Notes: a model not told the origin generated them from the letters alone. A stretch of 64,000 nt of DNA from Isoetes taiwanensis (GCA_021234155.1 JAJEKV010000041.1:4330829-4394828); one strand, 5' to 3'; shown: positions 44,440-56,629, counted from the first letter of the stretch. Numbers and translations are program-made.

Positions 44440-44597
44440 ATATAGCAAACAGGTATGCATTTTCTATGGATAAATTAGGAATCCATGAATTTCCAAACCG
44501 CCGGAAATATTTTGAGGAATGGATGGCACGAGATAATCGTGTTCCATTTAGAGTGGAATCTACAAGGAAGAAATACTCATTGCATGTGCATAAATAA
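44440..44597 (+). other. Captured last exon
   Basis: After an AG the frame reads NRYAFSMDKLGIHEFPNRRK, then EWMARDNRVPFRVESTRKKY, ending at TAA. It has the look of a C-terminal host exon carried by Helitron 2. The gene is unidentified. Confidence 0.4.
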
Positions 44598-46240
44598 TCC
44601 AATCCTACTGCTGCTTAAAATTATCTGAATATGCAGACATGCCTGTTGGACCAATAACATGAATGATGATTCCCAGTAAAGACAAAATAAGAATGAGGTT
44701 TATGTGACATTTATTTTCAAATGGATCTCAGAGATCATAAAATGTAATCCAAAATCCAAATAGGTCCAAAGCGAGATGTTACACTACTTGCACAACACAA
44801 ATTAAATTAAAACTACATGTTTAGATGTTGCGCAGGATAAGTTAATTCTGTTTCCATTGTTGTGTTTGCAGTTGTACACAAATAGGAGAGCTGCAACTAT
44901 TTACAAGACTACAAAGGCCCTGTATGTATTTACATTGCTGGTCAGATTTTGCATAGTGCCTTTCAAATCTTCTATTCCATGTCAATGTCAAAGCTATTGA
45001 GAGTATTGAAAGAGCGAAATATTTGCATCCGTTATTTAGCTTTCAAAAGATGTGTTAACATTATTAGAGCGATTCAAATGCGCACCACGCTCTTCTTATT
45101 TCTAGAATAAGTCAGATGTTCACGAAGGCCCCGCATGTATGTTACATTGCTGGTCAAGGTGAGTAATTCTCCAAATGTAATGAAATTTATATTGTCATAT
45201 TAACGCTCCTATTTATGGGCAAACCAATTTTGCATAGAGCCTTTCAAATCTTCTATTCCATGTCAATGTCAAAGCTATTGAGAGTATTGAAAAGCTTTCT
45301 AGAGCGAAATATTTGCATCCGTATTTAGTTTTGCAGGCTAATCACTTTCTAGAGTTCCCCTAAATGCATTTGCAAGAAATGGATATAAATGAAGCTTCTA
45401 AAAGCTTAAATGACTATTTTAACAAGTTTATAAGTGACGGATTCTGGTATAGCCCCATCGAGTAGATGAAGCTACACATTTGTGCATTGTTTAGAAGATG
45501 TAGATCTAGATCCGGATCTAATATGTATTTGCATGAAGGCTGGTGGATGTCATAAGGGCTAGAGTTTCTTAGGGTTTACATTGAACTTTTCTCCAAGGTT
45601 GCGTAACACATGAACCCTACACTTTTCTCAAACTCCAAAGATAAACTTCAAATGATGGTTTTGCACTCTCAAAATTTCCTACCTATGCATCTCAATAAGA
45701 CTACCTATGCATCTCAATAAGACTATCTCATTATAAAACTATGTGTGTTCTAACACCCTTAGACTAATGCAATCCCAATAATGTTATTTCACTACAAGGA
45801 CTTTTCCATTAACGTTCTTTAACACCCTTCTATGAGAAACTATTGCTATCAGCCTTTACACAAAGGGACAAGATAGGTTATATAGTAGGCAGTTCGGCCT
45901 ACTTATTACTCTGCCCATCTGCTTCAAGATTCTCGATTTTGGTTGGCCTCTGTTTCTCAAGCTAACAGAACTGTTGTCCACACAATTTCGTCTCTTTTTG
46001 AGATCAAGTTAGGGCATAGCAAGTTGTTTGTTTGATGTTTTATGCAAGATGATCAGTTGACACACAATTTCGTATGTCATGCCGATATTCTCTTTTTGAG
46101 ATCAAGTTAGGGCATAGCAAGATGTTTGTTTGGTGTTTTATGCAAGATGCCCGGTTGACCAGATTACAGAATTCTTAAAGTAGCGTCAAGGACAACATAG
46201 AACCCCAGATAACTATAGAAAGTAAAACAATATTTGGCAC
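44598..46240. repeat. Helitron 2 interior with duplications
   Basis: No gene. A segment with CAAATCTTCTATTCCATGTC is present at about 44965-45055 and again at 45240-45330. Another, with TTTTTGAGATCAAGTTAGGG, occurs at 45995 and 46090. Confidence 0.6.
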
Positions 46241-46249
46241 TGCGAGTGC

Positions 46250-47600
46250 GTCAGTTCAAATGTCTGTTGCAACACAGCCAGGCAACTAAGCCCACAACTG
46301 CACAAGGACATGAAAATTTCCAAGCGCGAAAGGATCCTTGAGGTTTGAGCTTGCTAGCTAATTGATACGGTTCTTGAAATAATTGCCATAATCCTTATGT
46401 TCTTCTTCCTCATAGAACATCTTATATTTTTTCGGCTTCTTGAAATGGTTGCCATAATCCTCATTGTCTGCTTCCTCACTATCATCATTTTTATTAAATG
46501 CATTAATGATGCATTTTCCATGTCTTGGTTTAGCATCTTATCACTAATTTAATTCTGATTTGGATTTTAAGGAAATATAATAGTTGGCATGGTTGTGTTG
46601 CTTTATTGGCGGTACATAAACAACACCTCTCCAAACAATCCCAATGTCCAATTACATCGTGATAGTGCAGTGACTATTGAAATATATTATGATGTTCTTT
46701 TCTTTTTACTTTACCCTTGCTGCGTGTCTATTAGCAATGCTTTTTCGCCTCATAACTGCTAGATGGTCTCTATTCTTCCAGTAGCATGACCCCAGATAAC
46801 TATAGAAAGTAAAACAAGCATCAAGTTTAGATTTTCAAATTATAGGGTTTGCCAACTCCAGAAGTTATATTGGACCCCTTGTGAAGTAATATTCAGACCA
46901 GATATTCAGATTCAGTTGATCATGTTGATAAGTGCAGACAGTGATTTTCAGATGGTAGATTGTCAAGATAACACATACAGATAATGTAAAACCTGCTCTG
47001 CTTTCTGGGTAGATAAAGCGTACATTGTTGTAGGAACCAGGTATGTTGCTACTCCATCAATTATCTGGGAACGCTTTGGGGACATAGCAAGCAAGACAAG
47101 TAGCCGTGAAGCTTAGTTTTAGACTTCATCTTTTCCTGTATTCTTACAGTAAGACAAGTAGACATATAGATTGGTTTTAAATTTCGGCTGCTTCTCATGA
47201 CATTCTTGCAAGTCTAGAAAGGTAATGTAGAGATGCTAATATTTTGTTTGTAGTCATAAACACAGATACTGTTCAAAATGACCTCAAAGCTCTTTGCATC
47301 AGTTCAAATGTCTGCTGCAAGACAGCCAGGCAGACTGAGCCCACAACTATACAAGAACATAAAAATTTCCAAGCGGGGAAGGGTCCTTGAGGTTTTGAGT
47401 TTAACTTATCATTTGAGCTGTCCTTTGCTAGCTAGTTGATACGGTTCTTGAAATAATTGCCATAATCCTTATGCTCTTCTTCATCATAGAACATCTTATA
47501 TTTTTTCGACATTTCTTGAAATGCTTGCCATAATTATTCTCTTCTTCCTCACTATCATCATTGTTATTAAATGTGGTTTTAACACGTTAAAGACCCAGAT
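46250..47600. repeat. Pair of about 190-bp direct repeats in Helitron 2
   Basis: A block starting CAGTTCAAATGTCTG, with ACACAGCCAGGCA (or GACAGCCAGGCAG) and GATACGGTTCTTGAAATAAT, is at 46251-46440 and 47302-47510. Within the first, a shorter piece about Cys/His-free TTCTTGAAAT.GTTGCCATAAT is repeated again. Between them is no recognisable gene. Confidence 0.7.
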
Positions 47601-47743
47601 ATACCCATGGTTTAAAAGTGATGGCATCTGATTTTTACGGAGCTCCTCAAACTACTGGTAACACATCACTACCCCATTGTTTGTGAACAATCACATGTGA
47701 ACAATCACATGTAAAGCCCACCAACGGTGGGCAATTTACTAGT

Positions 47744-48460
47744 TAAAGGCACTAAAAAAATTCACAGGTTTGAAGGAAACCATCACCATAACACTTAAAT
47801 CTATGATATAAAAGCACGTGTAAAGAACTTATGGTGGTTTTTCTAAAAAGAGAGGGTATAGAATATAGAGATTATTCACGGGACTAATTATAGAACTTGT
47901 GTTAGTTGGAATGATAAAAAACCGATTGTACACTAAAAGTATGGTTTTTTCATCTAGTTGGCCCATGGCCCAATAGACTTAGAGAACCTTTGGAATGTCA
48001 AGGGACATGTGAGCACTGCTACAAAATGTGATCAATGCTATCAAATTACTATGCCCTTTTATTTCTGATCCATAGTGTATTTTAGTATCGGAGTTTTTCC
48101 TTGGTGCCAATTTTCTTAATGGGAGCCAATATCAATATAAACAAACTTTCACATTTTTATTTCTCATCAATGTTATAGCCAACCATTCATGTAATATTAC
48201 CATAAATAGCAAAACATGCATACATTATATTATATTTGATGAAAGCAAACTGAACAGAGATTGACCAGTGCTACTCTATAACGAAATTCAACTAGGCGCC
48301 TTTAGTTATATATCTATAGGTTTTGTATTTCAGCTATCACTACTCTTTGATTGATAAGAAACTCGCAGCTTGCGGGACGACTTACACACCTCGCTGCAAC
48401 CCATAGCTTAGCAAAAAGCACAGATATATTTTTGCCATACAACAGTGAGGTAGCTGCCTC
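47744..48460. other. Unassigned spacer between Helitron 2 and the B3 gene
   Basis: AT-rich, no coding potential recognised. It continues the sequence left of 38155 once Helitron 2 is ignored, and forms the 3' flank of the B3 gene. Confidence 0.4.
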
Positions 48461-48886
48461 TTATTCTTGAGCAGGATGTGCAGGGGGCGGAGGAGGGATA
48501 TAGGAGCTTATAGCATATTGGCAGCTATCTTTCTTCTTGTACAGACTCACTACAACCCCCACCACAAGACCTTTATTTTCGACATAGTCTGACCATCCGA
48601 CGCTTATCGATGGCATTTGATTATCGCAAAAAAACAACTGGTATTGCATAGGCCACACTTGCCCTTCCACATCCAGGTCTGTAAAAAGAAACATCCTCTG
48701 CCTCAATCTCATTTCTTCATCGCTTGTGCACTCCCCACAAATAACTTTGTATCTTGCACTCCTCACACTTTCTAGAATCGGAAAGAATTGTTTTGCCACC
48801 CTCACCCCAATCGCCATTCGCCTTTGCTCAATGTTTGTTTGAGTTAGCGTCTTGTTCAAGAAATTTTCCCAAGCTGGTGCCGCCAT
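48461..48886 (-). CDS. B3-domain DNA-binding protein (141 aa)
   Basis: An intact frame starting MAAPAWENFLNKTLTQTNIE. The whole protein is essentially one plant B3 domain: LT.(T/S)(N/D)I near the start, VAKQFFPIL as the first strand and helix, an insertion, LFTDLDVEGQVWPMQYQLFF as the central beta strands with the conserved Trp, SISVGWSDYVENKGLVVG as the GW..FV..K.L..GD equivalent, then VVSLYKKKD. The tail is Pro-rich (IPPPPPAHPAQE). Val replaces the usual Asp in GD. Three truncated copies lie in the 645-bp units. Directly upstream is the palindrome cluster 48950-49170. It may be a captured regulator or an element-borne DNA-binding protein. Confidence 0.7.
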   Translation of the reverse strand: MAAPAWENFLNKTLTQTNIEQRRMAIGVRVAKQFFPILESVRSARYKVICGECTSDEEMRLRQRMFLFTDLDVEGQVWPMQYQLFFCDNQMPSISVGWSDYVENKGLVVGVVVSLYKKKDSCQYAISSYIPPPPPAHPAQE

Positions 48887-48899
48887 GTCTGAACATAAA

Positions 48900-49385
48900 T
48901 AAATGTTAGAAACTGTCATCAAGCATTTAGCATTTGTTATGAAATGTTGTCTACTAAATAACACATATGCGTTATGTGTTTTAGACGCATATGTGTTTTA
49001 GACGCATATGTGTTATTTAGAGGCATATGTGTTTTAGACATATGTGTTATAATAAATATGTGTTATATAGTAGACATATGCCGCATATATGTTATTTAGA
49101 CGCATATGTGTTATTTACTAAAACACATATGAGAGTAGACATATGTGTTACTAAAACACATATGTCTACTCGCAGACGTTTTCGACGGACAAATTTCTTT
49201 GTGTTAGAACAGAAGCACACTGATCAACCAGAATAAACCTAAAGAAAAATCTGATTTATAGATAAGAAACCCACAGATTCAATCCAAAAATCAGAAAAAA
49301 CCAGGATCCCATGGATTGAACCCATTGTAACTAAAAAAAGGGTATGAATCAACCAAAAGGAAACCCAAGCACCCTAAAATCCACC
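48900..49385. repeat. Palindrome unit upstream of the B3 gene
   Basis: The same unit as in the arrays at 21.3-22.6 and 27.9-29.0 kb. It holds repeated CATATG-centred palindromes, including AACACATATG(T/A) runs, and the GACGTTTTCGACGG motif at about 49177. Here it lies next to a complete B3 gene, probably the ancestral arrangement. Confidence 0.85.
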
Positions 49386-49387
49386 TA

Positions 49388-49452
49388 CTTTCTAACGATA
49401 CTTTCTAACGGTTCTTTCTAACGGTACTTTTACCTTCAAACTATATATACCA
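49388..49452 (+). promoter_or_regulatory. Triple TTCTAACGG repeat and TATA-like box, copy Y
   Basis: Counterpart of 28992-29060, with the first repeat changed to TTCTAACGA. The TATA-like CTATATATACC is conserved. Confidence 0.5.
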
Positions 49453-49459
49453 ATACATA

Positions 49460-50074
49460 AGTATTGAGAAATAGCTTGGAGGAGAAGATGGTGCGCACTC
49501 GCAAGCAGAGAGAGTTTTGTGAATCCAGTCTCAGCAACATGCACACTCGATGATGTTCTATTCCACTTGAACAATATTCAATATGATGTGGGGTTATAGT
49601 TCTCTGAGGAGAATCGCCTCCATCCATTCACAAGTAAGCATTCTTTTGTTTTCCCTTGGATCTTTGTTCTTTGTCATGTATGATTCTAGCTACAAGGTCA
49701 ATGCAGAGACTGTGGAGAAGGAGGGGTTCAAACATACCGTCAGGCCTCTGAATCAGGATGCTAATAGGCCAACCCACGGTTCCATGCTAGCTGACCTAAA
49801 GAGGTGCATGATCCTGGCCAAGTCATTGAAGAGGTTGTTGGCAATGGACTTGTGGGAGGGCAACAGCCTGCACAGCTGTTTTGAGGGAATTTATCTTTCT
49901 AGACGTTCCGATCAAAAGGGCTTGATTACTAAGCTGTTAGAGGAGTTCTCACCATACTTATGCGAGAACCTTGATCATCTGCTATGGACACAACCAACTT
50001 CAGTCCCAGATTTCACAGTCGAGAGCATCAAAGCAGAAGGCATGTCCACATTCATTGAAATAGATGCAGATTAA
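49460..50074 (+). pseudogene. Gene G, unrecognised, copy Y
   Basis: Uninterrupted version of gene G. A first exon ([17 protein letters not shown], with TAG where copy X has CAG) ends at the same donor. The second exon is open from about 49680 to the right edge (SMLADLKRCMILAKSLKRLL, LITKLLEEFSPYLCENLDHL). It stops abruptly at 50074 where gypsy gag sequence resumes, so the last exon is truncated relative to copy X. No domain is recognised. Confidence 0.5.
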
Positions 50075-50084
50075 TGGACAAGGA

Positions 50085-50195
50085 TTGTTTTGGAATTGTA
50101 GTAGTCTTGAAATTGGCATAAACGATTGTTTTGGAATTGGAGTATTGGATTAGTTTAAAATTGGCATAAACCATTGTTTTGGAATTAGTGTATTG
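50085..50195 (-). repeat. Tandem repeat in gypsy gag tail
   Basis: Three imperfect units containing ATTGTTTTGGAATT and ATTGGCATAAAC(C/G), about 40-50 bp each. In the coding direction they read NTPIPKQSFMPI-like repeats. Confidence 0.65.
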
Positions 50196-51738
50196 AAGTA
50201 GCTTTGAAATTCAAATACAACGTTGTTTCGATCTTCTTTGGTGAGGTTTACCTGCTCTTCTTTAGACATGTCCACAACTTTATCTCTATAAGAAGGAGCA
50301 ATTTTTAGCAAGGTCAACAGATCTACACTAACTTTGGCATTCTTGAGCAGATATTCAAATTCATCACTATCCTTTTTTAGAAATTTCTGGTGGGGAGGGG
50401 GAGGTACAACCTGATTATCAACTTGCTTTTGCTTCTGTATTTCTGGTCCATGAGACTCAAACTCTACTTCCTTGCCTTTGGCATTGAGGGCTCCTCTTGT
50501 GTGCACAGCCATGATTTCTTCTTCTCTTTGAAAGCTTTAAGCTTCATGGTGCAGTGAGTTGCTTTCTTCTTGCAAGTATCTGATGGAGGCACAAGGCTCA
50601 GGTCTTGGAAAACACCTTTCTTCCTTCAAAAACTTAACAGATGCACTTGGCTCACTGGCCTTAGCTTTTTCTTGCCTAGCAAAATATTCGTTGACTCTAC
50701 ATTTATCTTCATAGTGTCCTATAGCTTTGCAGAAAGTACAAAGAGGGCATTCTTTACCATAGTGCCCCTTCTTACCACATTTTAGGCATGTCCTATACCA
50801 GCAATAATCTGAAGAATGGGTATTTCTGGTGCAGTGAGCACAGGCTGGGTAAACTCTCCTTTCTGGTTGACTGGCCTTCATTTCCATGAGTTGTTTGGTG
50901 ACCTCAGCCAAGGCCTCAGTGACTTTGTTGAGATCTGCTCTCATGTCTGACTCAGAACAGTTTGTATCATCAGTTTTAGGTTTCTTTTTTTCCTTTTGAA
51001 TGGCATAGACAGGTACAGGGCAGATCCTATGTACTCTTGATCATAATCAGGAAAAAAAGGGTCATTTAAAGCTTGTAAGTCATCAGGGAGGTAGGCTAAC
51101 ATTTCAGAGGCTTCAATGGATCTTGTAAAAGCTTTGTGTATGGTGTCAAAACCTTCCTGTCTCTGCAGCTTCAGCATTTTTCTGTAGACTCGAGGTCTGC
51201 TGCTTAATCCCCTGATAAAAGAGGCAACCAAATGTAACGTGTGGTTAGGTATCTTGTGCACTTGGCACTTGATAAGATAGCAATTAAACTTCTCAACATA
51301 TTGGTGAATTGTTTCACCATTTTTTATATGAAAGTTCTGCAGCTCAAAGACCAAATCTTGTGGTTCAAGAAGTTTACCAAACCTGGCTAAGAATTTCTTG
51401 ACAATTTCCTCCCAAGTGTTAGCACCATCACTAATCACATACTCTAACCAAGCTCTAACTTCCTCATTCTTAAAGCATTTATTAAATTCAGCAAACTTAC
51501 TTCCTTTCTTGTAGCCACATTCTTGATAATATTCTTCAAAGGTTTTCAGAAAGTTATTGGCATTGATGCTTGGGTAAAAAGTAGGAACAGGAGTAGGAAT
51601 ATTTAGCTCAAAATATGTGCAAGACATGCCTGAACCATTTGGTAGTGTAACATATGGTATTGAGGATGATTCAGGATTTTCTGGTGACTCAATATGTTCA
51701 GCAGCATCAACAATTCTCCTAGGAGCCATGAGTTCCAA
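50150..51738 (-). pseudogene. Gypsy gag polyprotein in three frames
   Basis: Capsid part (51738-50941) starts MELMAPRRIVD. It contains the retrotransposon gag signature around WEEIVKKFLARFG and GETIHQYVEKFNCYLIKC, with FIRGLSSRPRVYRKML. The second frame (50944-50537) overlaps it by ATGA and holds nucleocapsid zinc motifs: CAHCTRNTHSSDYC, CLKCGKKGHYGKEC and CTFCKAIGHYEDKC, three successive CCHC knuckles. The third frame (50512-50150) starts 24 bp later. Gag makes the virus-like particle. The ATGA overlap may be a fossil of one frameshift or a genuine multi-ORF design. The gag start lies only about 36 bp from the LTR. Confidence 0.85.
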
Positions 51739-51774
51739 GATCCAGGTGATGTGATCTCGGTAGAACCTCCAAGA
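51739..51774 (-). other. Gypsy leader with possible primer-binding site
   Basis: In the minus direction the LTR is followed by TCTTGGAGGTTCTACCGAGA; TGGAGGTTCTACC could pair with a tRNA 3' end (..CCA), but I could not assign the tRNA. Confidence 0.35.
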
Positions 51775-54111
51775 TGTTGAAGGTATTCCTCAATGGTTGA
51801 GAACCTCCAGGTTGCTTAAGGCAACCAATCTGTGGCTAAATCCCTGCACAAATCAGCTCAAACTAGCTTGTGAACAAGCTATCCCTAAACAAGAAAAAAC
51901 TGCCTGCCAAACTCTGATTGCTAAATGAAATGGGATGATTGTTTTTTGATGGGAGCAATTGCAATTGGTTCTCAGGAGATTCTAGAAGACTCTTGCAAAC
52001 GTCAGAAGCAAATGGTTGACCAGAACTAGGTGAAAAATCGTCTCCTGACAGGGTCAATTTTTGGTCAATAGCCCTCGCAGAGAGCTCAAACTTGCAGATG
52101 AGAAAATGTGAGGAATTATTTTGAGTTTCTTTCCTTGACACCTTCTGCCTAACCTATAGAACACGTGCATCATGTTGAAACAACAGAAAGTTTGCAGTAG
52201 TGTGCACAAATGCCATTTTTTGTAGATATTTTGTGACAGTCTAAAGCAGAGCTAAAAAACAAGCTTTAAGTTGTGGTTTAACGTGACGTTTTGACTTTTA
52301 TGTAAAGGAATTGGCTTCCTAGAGATGAGTACAGGCTCTAGATGAACAAAATCTAATGCAGGATGCTATTTGACTAAATTTTTTTGATTTTTTGAAGAAT
52401 TTATCACTAACTTGACAATGCAGTATTGAATATGCACTTTAGATTGAGATTTAAGCTAAGACAACTTATACAAACCGTAGTTACTTTTGTTGTTGAGACT
52501 TAAGCACTGTTACAGCATAGGTGGAGCCACCAACATTCGAACTTCAGATCAATACAAGACACATTCTTCACCAACTTCAAATTTTCATTCAAAGGAGCTT
52601 TCAAGGATTACAATGATTGAATTCCCCAGTGATTTAACACAGAAAAATTCATGAAATACGTGAAAAACCGACAATTTCTGGTCGGTTCTTGATGAAACGG
52701 ATCGGATTTGGGCTCTTCTGCCTGTCAGATTCTTCCTTGACCTGTAAAGTAGTCGGTTGAGGTGTTGTAACCATGATTTCTCTTTCAAATTGATGTCCCA
52801 TTTTTCGAATAAACCCCTCTAATGTAGCCTTGCTCTTGTCTGACAACAATAAATGAGGTTTTAACTGTTCTTAGCGAGATTCTTGGCATCAAAAAGGCTA
52901 AATCGGGCCAGTTTGGTCATGATTTGCCTGTTAATTAGGCTGCATTCTCGGATCTTGCCATGATTTTAGGGTTCTTCACGAAAAACAGAAATATCCCACA
53001 GGCGTTCAGCGAAAAATGGGCTCGGCGGATTTCCACGCGGCTAAACATGGTTGGCCAGAAAATGACATGGATTTTGGGGGGTAACCAAGCTAATTGTTTG
53101 CGAAAATGAGGTATGGCGCGCATCCCAAGAACAACTAAACCAAGGGCTAGATGTGGTCAAAATGAGAAGTTATGACCACCACTTTGCATGATTTTTCACG
53201 AGCTTTCAGATGGAAAAAACAAATTTTAAAAATAAGCAACTTCATTTTTTGGCCCTTTTTCCATGGTGTACAAGGTCATGTGGCATATGGGTGGTGACTT
53301 GGCAAATGGTGATGATGTGGCATGGTGAAGTGGAAGGCAAGGTGTCAAAGAAAATTTCCCTAGGTAAAATCTGGATGAAGTGTATCAAAGTGTGAATGAC
53401 ACGTGTTGGGTAACTTGGTGATGATGTGGATGAGGTGTGCATGATTTTGATGGTGAGGTGGCACTAAATAATGATTTTTCGACTTTGACCTAGCCCTTTT
53501 TGGGGTAGTCAACTTAGGCTTTTTGAGACTTGATCTTTGACCAATACTTTGGTCTTGAACTAATGATGTGATGGATTTGTAGACCTTCTCTCCTCTTTCT
53601 TTTTCTTTTTAGAGAGAGAGAGTGACTTTTTTTTTCAAACTTGTCATGTGCATGGTAATGGATTATGAAGTGTGTGTGTGATGTACATGGTGCATGAGTA
53701 TGAAATATGTGGTGTGTGAGATTTTGCCCTAGGGAAAAAGACTTTGAGCTATGGAAATATGATGAATGAGGTAAAGGAAGGGTATGAGGAGTGAGTATGG
53801 ATGTGAGCAATGCCTTCTTGAGCCAAGAACTCTAAGATAGTGTAAAAATCTCAAAAGGTGTCAAGACAACATACTCTTTGGGGGGTCTTCCAATCTTTGA
53901 CTAGGGGTCTTCTCTCTTTGACTCAAGTCTTGCTTCCTTTTGCTAACTTGAATGCTCCTTTGAATGTTCTCCATTGGCCTTCAACTTAGTGTCAAGATTT
54001 GTCTTCATACCTAAACAATGAGCTCCAAATAGAAATGTCTTGCACATGTGTCTTGATCTTCTTGTGATTTCTTGTGAAGTTGCTCTTACATGCTGCCACA
54101 ACGTGGCAGCA
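51775..54111 (-). repeat. 5' LTR of giant gypsy element
   Basis: 2337 bp, the partner of 1995-4496. It is missing about 190 bp near 52665 that the 3' LTR keeps, and has about 35 bp extra near 52050. It ends GGCAGCA followed by the duplication GTCAT (54112-54116). Confidence 0.9.
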
Positions 54112-54590
54112 GTCATATAGCCCTGTCTTGTAGCTGTTGTTCTTCATTGCATCCAACCCACTGTTACCCGTGAGGACAACCCTAGACAACAAGGAGCACC
54201 CTAATTTCAACACCTTATAAAACTTTAACTTGAGGATAGCTCTAGGCAGCAAGAAGCATCAATACTACTCGATACAACTGTGATGGAAGGCAAAGTCATT
54301 GATGTTGATAGTGAATGAAGGTGTGGGGTTGGAAATGATAGCTGGGTTGTTGATTATGGGTAAAAGCACGCTGTGTTGTATCAAAAACGCGCATTTTGAC
54401 GCCACATTTTTATACCTTCTTTGTGGTAGAATCGGGTGGTGCATAGAGAAGTGGAGATTGCGGGAGTGTGAAATAATGAGCGTCAGTTATTTTGAATTTT
54501 ATGCCATGTCATTGTCCCTCTTCTCGAATTAGGAGGAAAATAATCACCTCTTCTTTTGTTTTTTTGCTGCTTCTTGCCGATTGAACCCTA
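54112..54590. other. Right flank of giant gypsy, no gene recognised
   Basis: Continues the sequence left of 1990 in the pre-insertion locus. It immediately precedes the start of the coiled-coil/RING gene and may hold its promoter. Confidence 0.4.
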
Positions 54591-56629
54591 ATGGAGTCAG
54601 AATTGAATGCCAATGATTACACGATGAAATCTCTCCTCAAACAAGAGATTGTATCCTATGAAGATCTAAAGAAGCTTTGGGGTGACAGGGTTCCAAATAA
54701 ATCTGGCTATGGGTATTTCCCCCCAAATGTTTGTTTAAAACTGAAAACTTAAGGCATATATTTTCTTGTACAGGTTGAAGAATCTAAGCAATGAACAATA
54801 TAAGAAGTTCATGCAAATTTACAAAAGAATTACAGGGAAGCCACATACATGGGGTGAATGGCTCCTGGAACCTGGGCAATGGCTTATTATCTGCATATAA
54901 AGGGGGAGGCTATTAATTGGAAGAGCTTCTTGGATTATTGTAAAACTCCCGATGAGAAAGCAAAGACTAGTTCTTCTAGACCAAAGAGAAAGCATAGGTA
55001 AATCCAACCTGAGCAGGAAGAAAATAGTAAAAATGACAGGGATGATGAAGATGATAGGAAAAAACCAAGTCAGGTTCCTCTAGACCACACATTCAATCTG
55101 AACTCACAATCAAAACAGAAAAGCAGAGCAATGTTCTGAGACCAAAATATGCCATTGCAGGTATGCTCAATTATTAGTTCTATTACATTAGAAAAGAATC
55201 TCAAGCTTGACCTAGATTGTTTCTGTCAACACAGAAAAATGTAACCTCAAATCCAGTTCAAGAATCAAGTATGTCTACTACCATTTTGCAGTGTAGTTTA
55301 GGTTCGTTTCTCATGTTGGCTGTATTGTCATAGTTGTTGGCATATTGTTTGTGTTCTAGTGATGAGAATGATGCTAGCATTTGTGGTGTGGTGTGTCTCC
55401 ATCGTGGTGGAGTGGGGTGTTGTGCTACCAATGGTGGTAATAGTATTGTGGTGCAGCATATGTGGGGTGACAGTAGTAGCAAGTGAAGTGTGGTGTACCA
55501 GTGTGGTGTGGTGTAGGTTATTGTGCCGCCAATAGTGGTGATAGTGCAATCTATATTGTGTGATATATGCATCATGTTGTATGGTGTGTATTGTGTTGTG
55601 TTGTGTGTACTGTGTTGTGTGGTGTAGGTTATTGTGCCGCCAATAGTTGTGATAGTGCAACCTATGTTTGTGTGGTGTATGCAATGTGTTGTGTGGTGTG
55701 ATATATTGGGCTGCTTTTTAGTGTTGCTACTTTGAGCTGTATGATATGGTATAGCGTGTTGTACTGCCAATTATGGTGACAATGGTATCATGTGGTGTGT
55801 GATATGTACCATTGTGGTGTGGTGTAGGGTGTTGTGCTACCGATTGCAAAACCACTTTGTATGTGGTAAAGTGGTATAGGATGTTGTCCTGCCAATAGTG
55901 GTGACAATGGTGGCATGTGTGTGGTGCATCTTATACTACTGTGGTGTGATGGAGGGTGTTGTATTGCCACTATGTGCTGGGAGTACCTTGTGTTGTGTGG
56001 TGTGTGATTGTGGTCTTCCATCAGTACGTAGCTTATTATATTAGGAGGTTGACATATATGGAGTGTTTTGTTTTGCAGACTATGACAGACTTGTGAAGGA
56101 ATGGTTGGCTGCAACATCAGCTAGGTTTGATAGATGCAAGCAATGATTGCAAGCAAACGAGGATAGAAAAAGTGATATCAATAGAAACATTGAGTTGATG
56201 GAGCATAAAGCATCAAAAACTAGAGCTGATTTGCGCAAATGGCAGTCAATCATGACGACAAATCTGAAAGTAGCAGAGGGTGCACGGGTTGTAAGCGAAC
56301 TGAAGGATAAAGAGTTAAATGGTACAGTGTTGCCTGGGCTGAGTCAATTGGACAAGGAACTAGCAAAAACTGAAATTGAGCTAAGGGCATGTGAAGCCTT
56401 ACTGCTTGAGCTACAACCTTGAATGCAAAGATTTGAGATTTTTTCTGAACGTACTGGCCATGACACTCCTTTAGATCCCGTGCTTCCAATGCTTCCTGAG
56501 GCAGAAGAAGAGGGTGATGAAGATTGCTCATCTTGTAGACTGTGCCTGGAGGGTAAATCATTACCAGTTGTGATAGCAGAATGCAATCACCAGTATCACA
56601 TTCCATGTTTATCATACCATTTGAGGTAA
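54591..56629 (+). pseudogene. Coiled-coil / RING-like gene, broken
   Basis: Exon 1 (54591-54712) starts MESELNANDYTMKSLLKQEI and joins exon 2 through a GT-AG intron (54713-54773). Exon 2 reads KKFMQIYKRITGKPHTWGEW. A frameshift near 54865 and stops break it, then INWKSFLDYCKTPDEK and a basic segment follow. A later part (56147-56422) is a coiled coil (RNIELMEHKASKTRADLRKW, LDKELAKTEIELRACEALLL). After a TGA comes a RING-like cluster DCSSCRLCLEG, ECNHQYHIPCLSYHLR (56520-56625) that ends at a likely splice donor. RING proteins are usually ubiquitin ligases. The complete gene is not identified. A GT-rich minisatellite fills the middle intron. Confidence 0.5.
55325..56000 (+). repeat. GTGGTGTG-rich degenerate minisatellite
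   Basis: Dozens of short GTGGTGTG and GTTGTG blocks. A longer unit with GTGTAGGTTATTGTGCCGCC recurs at about 55510 and 55621 (near 112 bp apart). It lies in an intron of the RING-like gene. Confidence 0.8.

Larger units (their letters stand above)
38155..47743 (+). mobile_element. Helitron 2 with captured exons
   Basis: Begins TCCTATATTATAAAACCG after an A. Ends with hairpin GCCCACCAACGGTGGGC (47717-47733), then AATTTACTAG and T. Excluding the nested Copia element it is 5.2 kb. No Rep/helicase is present. It carries at least three gene fragments (38585-38859, 43280-43740 and 44450-44597) and several internal duplications. Its hairpin differs from that of Helitron 1, so it belongs to another family. 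The 5' end is less certain than the 3' end. Confidence 0.72.

Noticed and set aside
55258-55770. His/Thr-rich 170-residue frame on the minus strand
   Set aside because: Translation of the GTGGTGTG minisatellite complement.
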